Of a stretch of DNA of 64,000 bases, positions 53,156 through 60,652 are shown one piece after another. The notes under the pieces were generated by a model. That model was not told the origin of the DNA and searched no databases. It saw only the letters and a program-made list of their open reading frames with translations. Every line of letters begins with the position of its first letter. Positions within the stretch are counted from its first letter, which is position 1. The DNA is taken from the NCBI GenBank assembly GCA_902826695.1, contig CADEFU010000008.1, positions 105,568 through 169,567 of the forward strand, written 5' to 3'. The translations under genes and the position numbers were made by a program. This stretch comes from an uncultured Alphaproteobacteria bacterium (GTDB lineage Bacteria > Pseudomonadota > Alphaproteobacteria > Micropepsales > Micropepsaceae).

Positions 53156-54366
53156 CCGTCATTTTCACACGCAATCTCCAGCTGTTTCTTGCCTCGCGCT
53201 TTGCGGGCAATGTGGCGATGCAGGTGCAATCGACCGCAGTTGCCTGGCAAATCTTCAAGCTGACGCACGATCCGCTTGCGCTCGGGCTCGCAGGGTTGGC
53301 GCAGTTTGTGCCGATGTTTGCGCTAACGCTCTATGCGGGCGATGTCGCCGATCGGTTTGAGCGGCGGCGCATTTTGGCTGCGAGTTACGCGGTCGAGGCT
53401 TTGTGCGCGATTGTCTTCGTTGCACTCACGCTTGCGGGCGTGAGCGAGACGTGGCCGTACTTTGCAACGCTCGTTCTCTTTGGTGCGGCGCGGGCGTTTT
53501 CGGCGCCGGCTTCGCAGTCGTTCTTGCCGCAGATCGTGCCGGTCGAAGTGTTGCCGCGTGCGATTTCCGTTTCCTCGACCGTGATGCAGGTCGCAGTGAT
53601 CGCGGGACCAGCGGTCGGCGGGGCGATCCTCATTTTGGGCGCAGGCGTGGCCTATGCGGTGTCGTTCGCGCTGTTCGTCGCGAGTGCGACCGTCATATAC
53701 GCTATCGATGCGGTGGTGCGACCGCGCGTCGAGGCAGGAGGGACGCTCTATCAGCGGGTGGCGGAGGGGATAGTCTATGTCAGGCGCCGGCAGGAACTGT
53801 TTGGCGCGATCTCGCTCGATCTATTCGCGGTGTTGCTCGGCGGGGCGACGGCGTTGTTGCCGTTCTTCGCGGATCAAGTGCTGCACGTAGGTGCGCTTGG
53901 CTTTGGTATTCTGAAGGCCGGCCCGGCGATTGGGGCTGCGGTGATGTCGGCGGCTCTGACGGCGATGCCGCTCGGGCGGCATGCGGGGCTGAAGATGTTC
54001 GGCAGTGTCGCGATCTTCGGCGTTGCGACGATCGTCTTTGGTCTGTCGGAGAATTTCTATCTGTCGTTGGCGGCGTTGATCACGCTGGGCGCTGCGGACA
54101 TGGTGTCGGTGAACGTTCGGCATTCGCTGACGCAACTTGCGACGCCCGATCATATGCGCGGACGGGTCAGCGCGGTCAGTATGCTCTTCATCGGGGCGTC
54201 GAACGAGCTTGGCGAGTTCGAATCCGGGGTCACGGCGGCATGGTGGGGGACGATTCCAGCCGTGATCGTGGGCGGCATTGGGACACTCGCGGTCACGGGG
54301 CTTTGGGCGTATTGGTTTCCGGCGTTGCGGAACGTCGATCGGTTGGGCGATCTGAAACCGGAGTGA
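53071..54366 (+). CDS. MFS transporter, EntS-like (MFS_3), start uncertain
   Basis: The protein is about 402 residues of recognisable transporter from TRNLQLFLASRFAGNVAMQVQSTAVAWQIF onward; the MFS motif ADRFERRRIL follows helix 2. The pattern matches the EntS/MFS_3 branch, which exports siderophores or drugs. The start is odd. In frame the only ATG/GTG/TTG is GTG 53071, 85 bases inside the preceding gene; a non-canonical ATT at 53161 would give the usual short N-terminus. The coordinates use GTG. Confidence 0.85.
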   Translation: MGDYRCSGDRSAAHGNRAGAADGGEEEIAVIFTRNLQLFLASRFAGNVAMQVQSTAVAWQIFKLTHDPLALGLAGLAQFVPMFALTLYAGDVADRFERRRILAASYAVEALCAIVFVALTLAGVSETWPYFATLVLFGAARAFSAPASQSFLPQIVPVEVLPRAISVSSTVMQVAVIAGPAVGGAILILGAGVAYAVSFALFVASATVIYAIDAVVRPRVEAGGTLYQRVAEGIVYVRRRQELFGAISLDLFAVLLGGATALLPFFADQVLHVGALGFGILKAGPAIGAAVMSAALTAMPLGRHAGLKMFGSVAIFGVATIVFGLSENFYLSLAALITLGAADMVSVNVRHSLTQLATPDHMRGRVSAVSMLFIGASNELGEFESGVTAAWWGTIPAVIVGGIGTLAVTGLWAYWFPALRNVDRLGDLKPE

Positions 54367-54370
54367 GAGC

Positions 54371-54790
54371 ATGGAACGAACGGCGATGTGCGCTTGCGGT
54401 ACTTTGCGCGTGAAGGTGCGGGGCGAGCCGATGCGAGTCGCTGTGTGTCATTGTGTGCAGTGCCAGAAGCGGTCGGGCAGTGTGTTCGCCGACAACGCGC
54501 ATTTCGACCGAAAAGCTGTCGTGGCGATCGAGGGCGAGTCCAAGGCGTTCGCACGCGCAACCGAGCGCGGCGGGCGCGTGACGTTTCACTTCTGCACGCG
54601 GTGTGGGTCGTCGGTGTATTGGGATTTGTCGCTTGATCCGAACATCGTGGGGGTGGCGGTCGGCGCGTTCGGGGATCCTGGGTTCGCGAAGCCGACACGG
54701 TCGCTCTTCGGGGTCACACGGCATCACTGGGTGCCGCCGCTCGAAGATGGCGAGGCCTACTTGGCCGATCAGTATGGGCCGAAGGAGTAG
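54371..54790 (+). CDS. GFA-family (glutathione-dependent formaldehyde-activating-like) protein
   Basis: This 139-residue protein has the zinc-binding Cys pattern: CACGTLRVKV, CHCVQCQKRSGSVF and FHFCTRCGSSVYWD. This is the Gfa/CENP-V fold, which is known for S-hydroxymethyl-glutathione synthase but has mostly uncharacterised members. It lies 4 bp after the MFS gene and two bases before the stop of a convergent acyl-CoA dehydrogenase. Confidence 0.9.
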   Translation: MERTAMCACGTLRVKVRGEPMRVAVCHCVQCQKRSGSVFADNAHFDRKAVVAIEGESKAFARATERGGRVTFHFCTRCGSSVYWDLSLDPNIVGVAVGAFGDPGFAKPTRSLFGVTRHHWVPPLEDGEAYLADQYGPKE

Positions 54791-54792
54791 GT

Positions 54793-55905
54793 TCAGCCGA
54801 CGATGATGGCCGCGATGCGTTCGTTTTGCATCTCGGTCGAGCCGTCGGTGTAGTTCGCGACGCGGGCTGAGGCGAGGTGGCGGAGGAACGGGTATTCCTC
54901 GCGCAAGCCAGCCGCGCCCATGAGTTGGCAGGCATCCGAGATGCGTTGGATGGCCATGCGCGTCGCGAATTTTTTGGCGTGGGCTGAAGCGAGGGCCGCG
55001 TCTTCGTTGGCGATGATTTTGGCGGCGGCGTTTTCGACGAGTTGGCGGGCGGCTTCGGCGTCAGTGGCGATGTCGGCGGCCATCCAGCGCCAACCCTGTT
55101 TTGCAGCGAGAGGACTGCCGAACGCTTGCCGGGATTTGCCGTAGGCGATGGCTGTGTCGAGGCTGGCGTCGACCATCGCGACGCACATGGCGGCGACGTA
55201 GGTGCGGGCTTGGTTGACGCTTGCCATTGCGCGGCGGAACGCTTGGCCGGGCGGGGCGATCACTTCATCGGCGTGGACGCGGTAGTTGTCGAGTTTGAAA
55301 CCACCCGCGCCGATGACGCCGCCGCCGGCGAGTGCTTCGGCGTTCGCGCGCTGAAATCCCTCGCGGCGGCCGTCCACGAGGAAGCAGCCGATGCCGCGCC
55401 AGCCTTGCGACGGGTCTGTTTGGGCGTAAGTGATGAAGACGTCGCCGAACGCCGCGTTCGTGATCCAGCCTTTTTCCCCCGTGAGACGCCAGCCATCCCC
55501 GTCCGGCATCGCGCGGGTCTTGATGCCGGCGAAGTCGCTGCCAGCACCCGGTTCGCTTAAGGCACTGCCGCCGAAGCGTTCGCCCTTCAGCATTGCGGGG
55601 ACGTAACGCTCAGCTACGGCGCGCGGAAGAGCGGTCGCGAGATGCGCCGCCGCGCCTGCGGTGTTCGTGAGGCTGAACGCAAAATCGTAGGAGTCGCGGG
55701 AGAAGAGCTCGAGCAGCTTGAGCTTGTCCGCAAAGCCAATTTCGTGGCCGCCCCAATCCCGCGGGGCTTGGAACGCGAGCAGCCCCTCGGCGGCAGCGTC
55801 GCGCAGGGCGTCGATTTGCATGCGTCCGTCGCGGGCCCACTTCGCTGCGTTGGGGGCGAGGTGGCTTTTGGCGAAGCGTGTGGCTGTCGCGAGGAGGTCT
55901 GTCAT
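54793..55905 (-). CDS. Acyl-CoA dehydrogenase
   Basis: The protein has 370 residues from the ATG at 55905. The flavin/substrate region reads GGSALSEPGAGSDFAGIKTRA and GWRLTGEKGWITNAAFGDVFI; the C-terminal domain ends QLMGAAGLREEYPFLRHLASARVANYTDGSTEMQNERIA. In most family members the catalytic base is a Glu in YEG or similar; here Asp354 is in the TDG position. This could change the reaction or use another base. It lies 25 bp after the synthetase gene, so a beta-oxidation or lipid-degradation role is likely. Confidence 0.9.
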   Translation of the reverse strand: MTDLLATATRFAKSHLAPNAAKWARDGRMQIDALRDAAAEGLLAFQAPRDWGGHEIGFADKLKLLELFSRDSYDFAFSLTNTAGAAAHLATALPRAVAERYVPAMLKGERFGGSALSEPGAGSDFAGIKTRAMPDGDGWRLTGEKGWITNAAFGDVFITYAQTDPSQGWRGIGCFLVDGRREGFQRANAEALAGGGVIGAGGFKLDNYRVHADEVIAPPGQAFRRAMASVNQARTYVAAMCVAMVDASLDTAIAYGKSRQAFGSPLAAKQGWRWMAADIATDAEAARQLVENAAAKIIANEDAALASAHAKKFATRMAIQRISDACQLMGAAGLREEYPFLRHLASARVANYTDGSTEMQNERIAAIIVG

Positions 55906-55930
55906 TTGTCGAGGCCTTCGTGTGAGTTCT

Positions 55931-57541
55931 TCATACCCGCAACGTCGTGCGCGCGAAGTCGGTGGCGGCTTTGTAGTCGGCCTTGCCGTTTGGGGCGCGG
56001 AACATTTGGGGGACCACGAAGATTCGTTTTGGGGTCTTGTAGCCTGCGAGGTGGGTGCGGACGTGCTTGCGCAAGGATTCTTCGTCGAACTTTGCGCTGG
56101 GAGAGAGTTCGACGATGCCGGTAACGGCGCTGCCCCACTTGTCGTCAGGGACGCCCACGACGAGCGCATCTTCGACGCTGTCGTGGCGTTTCAGGATTTC
56201 TTCGACTTCCTCGGGGTAGACTTTTTCGCCGGCGGTATTGATGCACACGCTGCCGCGGCCCAGCAGCGTGATCGAGCCGTCTTCGTGCAGCATGCAGTAG
56301 TCGCCCGGGATCGACCAGCGTTTGCCGTCGATGACGGGGAACGTCTTTGCCGTCTTTTCCGGATCTTTCCAGTAGCCGACCGGAATGTTTCCGCCGCGGG
56401 CTATGAAGCCGGGTTCGTTCGCGCCGGCTTTGAGCGGCTTGTGATCGGTTGTGAAAACGGCGACGTCGGTGCCAAGCGTGAACTTCGCTGTGGGCGCTTC
56501 GCCCTCCTTTGTTGTCGCGGACATGGCAAAGCCAACGGCTTCCGACGAGCCGAACGAGTCGAGCAGCGTCGCTTGCGGGATGTGGCGGAGCATGCCGTGT
56601 TTCACCTCCTGGCTCCACATCACGCCGGAGGAGATGATCGTCACGAGCGACGACAGGTCCCATCGGCCTTCATTCTCGTCGAGCGCGCGAAGCATGGGCT
56701 TGGCAAAGGCGTCGCCCACGATCGCGATTTGCGTCGCTTTGTTGCGGGCCGTCGCCTCCCAGAGTTCGACGGGGTCGAAGTTTGCGCCTTCAAGCGTGAT
56801 GACGGAGCCGCCCATCGAAAGGCAGCCAAACGACGTCAGCAGGCCGGTGCCGTGCATCTGTGGACAGGCGGGAATGAAGCGGTTGCCTGGTCCTTGTTGG
56901 CGGACGATTTCGGCGTGCTCAACGATGGAGGTTGGAACGACGGGCATCAGTGCCGGGTTCATCTGCGTTTGGCGCAGGTCGCCATGGCGCCACATCACGC
57001 CTTTCGGCATGCCGGTGGTGCCGCCGGTGTAGAGGAAGAAGAGATCGTCAGGCGAGCGTTTGATGTCGAGATCGCCCGATGGGCTTTTCGCGATGAAGGC
57101 TTCGTAGTCTTGCGCGAATGCGGGTATCGGGGTGTCGTCGACCTTTACCTGCAGCCAGGTCTTTACGCCGGGGAGGCGGTCTTTGATTGAAGCGACAATG
57201 GGAGCGAACTCGCTGCCGTAGACGACGATGCGTGCGTCAGAGTTGTCGAAGATGTAGTGGAGCTCTTCGGCTTTGTAGCGGTAGTTGAGGTTGACATGAA
57301 CGAAGCGGCCTTTGAACGAGGCGATCGTCGCTTCCATGTATTCGGGGCGGTTGCGGATCAGCACGGCGAGCTTGTCGAGCGGTTCATGGCCGGCGGTAAT
57401 CAGCCCACTGGCAAGGGCGTTCGTGCGGCCGTGGAACTCGAGCCAACTGGTCGTTTTGGTGCCGTGAATCAGGGCGGGCGCGCCTGACGGCAAGACCTTG
57501 GCCACGGCGTCGATGATGTCGCCGAAGTTCCACACGTCCAT
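55931..57541 (-). CDS. Acyl-CoA synthetase (AMP-forming)
   Basis: The protein has 536 residues from the ATG at 57541, with TTGGAGGAATT upstream. The ATP-binding P-loop reads FFLYTGGTTGMPKGVMW. Adenylate motifs follow: LLDSFGSSEAVGF, GNIPVGYWKDPEKTAKTF, the GDYCMLHEDGSITLLGRGSVCINTAGEKVYPEEVEE hinge and NGKADYKAA with the catalytic lysine. It activates a fatty or aromatic acid as its CoA thioester; the substrate is unknown. Confidence 0.94.
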   Translation of the reverse strand: MDVWNFGDIIDAVAKVLPSGAPALIHGTKTTSWLEFHGRTNALASGLITAGHEPLDKLAVLIRNRPEYMEATIASFKGRFVHVNLNYRYKAEELHYIFDNSDARIVVYGSEFAPIVASIKDRLPGVKTWLQVKVDDTPIPAFAQDYEAFIAKSPSGDLDIKRSPDDLFFLYTGGTTGMPKGVMWRHGDLRQTQMNPALMPVVPTSIVEHAEIVRQQGPGNRFIPACPQMHGTGLLTSFGCLSMGGSVITLEGANFDPVELWEATARNKATQIAIVGDAFAKPMLRALDENEGRWDLSSLVTIISSGVMWSQEVKHGMLRHIPQATLLDSFGSSEAVGFAMSATTKEGEAPTAKFTLGTDVAVFTTDHKPLKAGANEPGFIARGGNIPVGYWKDPEKTAKTFPVIDGKRWSIPGDYCMLHEDGSITLLGRGSVCINTAGEKVYPEEVEEILKRHDSVEDALVVGVPDDKWGSAVTGIVELSPSAKFDEESLRKHVRTHLAGYKTPKRIFVVPQMFRAPNGKADYKAATDFARTTLRV

Positions 57542-57618
57542 GGGAATTCCTCCAATATCTTGTGACGTCGAGCGTATCCGAATTTGTCGGCGCGACAAGC
57601 GGTTGCTAGTTTGCGGGC

Positions 57619-58692
57619 ATGAGCAACGCACTTCCTGAGCTTGGTACTATCGAAGGGTATTTCGGCCGCCCCTGGTCGTGGGCGGATCGGACGGCCACGA
57701 TGCAGAAACTAGCGCCCGCGGGGTATCGCTTCTTCATCTATGCGCCGAAGGGAGACGCGCACTTGCGGCGCCGGTGGAAAGAGGCGCATCCGGCGGCGGA
57801 GAGCCAAGCGCTCGCCGCGTTTGCGGCCGCGTGCCGGGCCGCGGGTGTGCGGTTCGGGGTGGGGTTGAGCCCGTTCGAGGTCTTTCGCCATTTCGACGAC
57901 GAGGCGCGGGCGGCGCTGAAGGCGCGGATTGCGCAACTGGAGTCGGTGGGGCTCGACGATCTGGCGATCCTGTTCGACGATATGCGGGGCGATATTCCGG
58001 ATCTCGCGCAGCGGCAGGCGGAGATCGTTGCGTTCGTTTCCGGCACGATGCGCGCGACGCGCCTTATTATGTGCCCATCCTATTACACAGATGAAGTGAT
58101 CCTCGATCGCGTGTTCGGCGCGCGGCCTTCGAACTACCTCGAAGATCTTGGACGGTTGTTGGATCGCAAGGTCGAGGTGTTCTGGACAGGTGAGGAGGTT
58201 TGCGCGCGCGCGTTTTCGCCTGGGCATTTGGATGACGTGGCGCAGCGGATTGGGCGTAAGCCGTTTCTGTGGGACAACTATCCGGTCAACGATGGGCCAC
58301 GTATGTCGCGGTTCTTGCATCTGCGCGGGTTCACGGGAAGACCGGCGTCGATAGCGGGGCATATTTCGGCGCACGCGATCAACCCGGCGCTGCAGGCGCA
58401 TTTGAGCTGCGTTCCGGCGCTGACGTTGGTCGATAGTTATACGCAGGGTGATCGCTACAGCTACATGGGGTCGTTCCGTCGCGCGGCGCGGGCCGTTATG
58501 GGCGATGCGTTGGCGCAGATGCTTGAGGGCGATCTGTTGTTCTTGCAAGACGCAGGGCTTGATCAGTTGGGCGAGCGTGCGGCGCGGCTGCGGGCGCGGT
58601 GGGCGCAACACGCGCATCCGGCGGCGCGCGAGATCGTCGAGTGGCTCGACGGCGTGCACAAGATTACGCCGGAAGACATGCTGACGAGTTAG
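57619..58692 (+). CDS. GH84 beta-N-acetylhexosaminidase (O-GlcNAcase-like), cytoplasmic
   Basis: This 357-residue protein begins GTIEGYFGRPWSWADRTATMQKLAPAGYRFFIYAPKGDAHLR, the standard GH84 opening. Catalytic Asp120-Asp121 are in AILFDDMRGD, and FLWDNYPVNDGPRMSRFLHL matches the active-site Asn/Tyr region. It has no signal peptide and none of the carbohydrate-binding or fibronectin domains of clostridial homologues. The likely substrates are N-acetylglucosaminides in the cytoplasm, perhaps from peptidoglycan recycling. It shares TTAG with the stop of the anti-sigma gene. Confidence 0.9.
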   Translation: MSNALPELGTIEGYFGRPWSWADRTATMQKLAPAGYRFFIYAPKGDAHLRRRWKEAHPAAESQALAAFAAACRAAGVRFGVGLSPFEVFRHFDDEARAALKARIAQLESVGLDDLAILFDDMRGDIPDLAQRQAEIVAFVSGTMRATRLIMCPSYYTDEVILDRVFGARPSNYLEDLGRLLDRKVEVFWTGEEVCARAFSPGHLDDVAQRIGRKPFLWDNYPVNDGPRMSRFLHLRGFTGRPASIAGHISAHAINPALQAHLSCVPALTLVDSYTQGDRYSYMGSFRRAARAVMGDALAQMLEGDLLFLQDAGLDQLGERAARLRARWAQHAHPAAREIVEWLDGVHKITPEDMLTS

Positions 58693-59330
58693 CGGTGGGC
58701 GACCCTGGAAAGCAGGATTGCAAAGAACGTCAACAGTGCGACGGCGACGACGTGCGTTCCAAAGTCCACCGGGTTTGTGCCGTGAGCGTGCATGAACTGA
58801 AGTAGCGTCGCGGCGAGAAGCGCGGCGCCGAGGCCGGCGAGCGCTAGGACTCGTGTGGTGTTGATGGCGAGCGATCGACGCAGGAGAAGGTAGACGGCGA
58901 CCGCTGTCGGCAGGCCTACACCAAGAATGAACGCGAAGCAGTCCCGGCTTGCGAACATCGTCGCCGGCACATAGCCGAGTTCCACGATTTGGCGCTGGCA
59001 TTCGATGCCACCGCCGATGAGCCAAAGTATGAGTCCGGGCGCGGGGGCGTAGACCCAATTTGGGGAGCGGCCAGGGATAGCTAGCATCACGGCGGCGACG
59101 ATGGCGCTGATGCCGGCGATGGCGGCGCCGATTAGCTCAGTGCTGTAGGGCAGGTGGGCGATGTGCGTCAGCGCTTCGCCCGCGTGGCCGTTGAGGCCCG
59201 CGAATGCGGCCATCGCCGTGAGTACGGCGGCAAGGAGCAGACCGGCGCGCAACAGCGGCGCCTGAAGCGGCTGGACGGGCTTTGCTTCACTTGCGAGCCG
59301 GTCGATCAGCCGGTTGGTGTCTTCACGCAT
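58689..59330 (-). CDS. NrsF/DUF1109 family anti-sigma factor
   Basis: This 213-residue protein has six predicted membrane helices with short loops and two cysteines in the right places (GIECQRQIV and SRDCFAFILG). DTNRLIDRLASEAKPVQPLQAP at the N-terminus is the DUF1109 cytoplasmic start that binds sigma. In Caulobacter NrsF holds SigF inactive until stress. Its start overlaps the sigma gene by eight bases. Confidence 0.88.
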   Translation of the reverse strand: MREDTNRLIDRLASEAKPVQPLQAPLLRAGLLLAAVLTAMAAFAGLNGHAGEALTHIAHLPYSTELIGAAIAGISAIVAAVMLAIPGRSPNWVYAPAPGLILWLIGGGIECQRQIVELGYVPATMFASRDCFAFILGVGLPTAVAVYLLLRRSLAINTTRVLALAGLGAALLAATLLQFMHAHGTNPVDFGTHVVAVALLTFFAILLSRVAHR

Positions 59331-59892
59331 CGCGGCCGCCCTTCATTGTCGTGCGCAGCGTTTGCATCGCGCGATGGAGCAACGATTTCAGCGCGGGAAC
59401 CGACTGACCGCTTACAAGCGAGGCTTCGGCGAGCGAGCGTTCTTCGATTTTCAACAACTGCAACGCGGCGCGTTGGCTTGGCGGTAGTGCCGCTAAGGCG
59501 ATGTTGAGATCGCTCGCGGCCGAGAGTTTATCGTCCTGGCGTTGCGTGCCGTCTTCTGCGGCAAACGCGGCTTGCGTCATCTCTCCTTCGACCGTGGCGC
59601 GGCGTTTGTGCTTGCGGAGTGCGTCGATGGCCCGGGCTTTGGCGATGGCGGCGATCCAGGGTTCGGCGGGGCGGCCGGGTTCATAGGTGTGGCGCATGCG
59701 GTGGATGGTGAGCAGCGCTTCTTGCACGATGTCTTCGATGGCAGCGGTGTTGCTTTGATAGCGGCGGGCGATGACGCGGATGAAGGGGACCGCTTCTTTG
59801 AGCAGCGTCGCGTAAGCGCGTTGATCGCCTTGTTGCGCCGCCGCCATCAGGTCTTGCCAGCGAGCGGCGTCTTTGGGTGGCGTGCTGGTCAA
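59323..59892 (-). CDS. ECF sigma factor (SigF-type)
   Basis: The protein has 189 residues from TTG 59892 (GGGACC upstream). A GTG at 59982 or an internal GTG would give a longer N-terminus; the choice is uncertain. Region 2 reads FIRVIARRYQSNTAAIEDIVQEALLTIHRMRHTYEPGRPAEPWIAAIAKARAIDALRKHKRR. Region 4 reads ALAALPPSQRAALQLLKIEERSLAEASLVSGQSVPALKSLLHRAMQTLR. It is co-transcribed with the NrsF anti-sigma factor and divergent from the YHS gene. Confidence 0.9.
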   Translation of the reverse strand: MTSTPPKDAARWQDLMAAAQQGDQRAYATLLKEAVPFIRVIARRYQSNTAAIEDIVQEALLTIHRMRHTYEPGRPAEPWIAAIAKARAIDALRKHKRRATVEGEMTQAAFAAEDGTQRQDDKLSAASDLNIALAALPPSQRAALQLLKIEERSLAEASLVSGQSVPALKSLLHRAMQTLRTTMKGGRDA

Positions 59893-60111
59893 GAAATGGT
59901 CCCGAACAAGGCGTGCAACCTCGATGATCACGAACACAGGGTTCGCGTCAATGGGACGCCGGGTAACCAATTGAAACCGCACGCTTCGATCTCCGTGCTT
60001 GCATATTCGCTCGAGGTAGCAGTTTAGGTGCGAGCTTCACGTGTCTGTGATGAGCGCAACTTTCGGCGTCCCTTGGGCGAACTCATGCGTAACCAACCCG
60101 GAGGAGGTTCA

Positions 60112-60564
60112 ATGTTTCGGATTTTGCGGTCGTTTTTGGCAGTGGTGGCTCTGTTGGCGGCGGGGAGTGCGTTTGCGCGCGACGCCGAGGTCTACACGGG
60201 GACGTTCTCGTCGCTCGCGGTCGGCGGATATGATGCGGTGGCCTATTTCAAGATGGGCAAACCCGTACAGGGCAACGCTCAGTTCGAGATCGCCTACAAG
60301 GGTGCGACGTGGCGGTTTGCTTCGCGGGAAAATCTCGATGCGTTTCGGTCGAAACCTGAGGCCTACGCGCCGCAGTATGGCGGCTATTGCGCCTGGGCCG
60401 TTGCGCAGGGCTACACGGCCTCGGGCGATCCGCAGGTTTGGGCGATCGTGGGCGGCAAGCTCTATCTGAACTACGACCGTTCGGTGCAGGCGAAGTGGGA
60501 GAAGGACATCCCTGGTTTCATCGCCAAGGGCGATCGGAACTGGCCCGGCGTGCTCGGCAAGTAA
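60112..60564 (+). CDS. Exported YHS-domain protein
   Basis: The protein has 150 residues from the ATG at 60112, preceded by GGAGGAGG. A signal peptide (LRSFLAVVALLAAGSAFA) is followed by LAVGGYDAVAYFKMGKPVQGNAQFEIAYKGATWRFASRENLDAFRSKPEAYAPQYGGYCAWAVAQGY, the YHS pattern in which the usual metal Cys is late (GGYCAWA). It may bind a metal or heme in the periplasm. Its divergence from the ECF/NrsF operon suggests, but does not prove, control by that sigma factor. Confidence 0.85.
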   Translation: MFRILRSFLAVVALLAAGSAFARDAEVYTGTFSSLAVGGYDAVAYFKMGKPVQGNAQFEIAYKGATWRFASRENLDAFRSKPEAYAPQYGGYCAWAVAQGYTASGDPQVWAIVGGKLYLNYDRSVQAKWEKDIPGFIAKGDRNWPGVLGK

Positions 60565-60652
60565 CCGACGGCTATCGACACAATACCTTCCTTTTGCGGG
60601 CGTCTGAGGCGACTCTGACGCTCGGAAACACCCAAATACTGGCGAAAAAGTC

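Noticed and set aside
57709..59058. A 449-codon open frame antisense to the GH84 and NrsF region
   Set aside because: Arg-rich shadow of the well-supported GH84 gene, with no family signature and no ribosome-binding site.
60089..60094. GTAACC hexamer just upstream of the YHS gene as its ECF -35 element
   Set aside because: A -10 at normal spacing would fall on the start codon at 60112; only the more distant copy at 59963 could serve.
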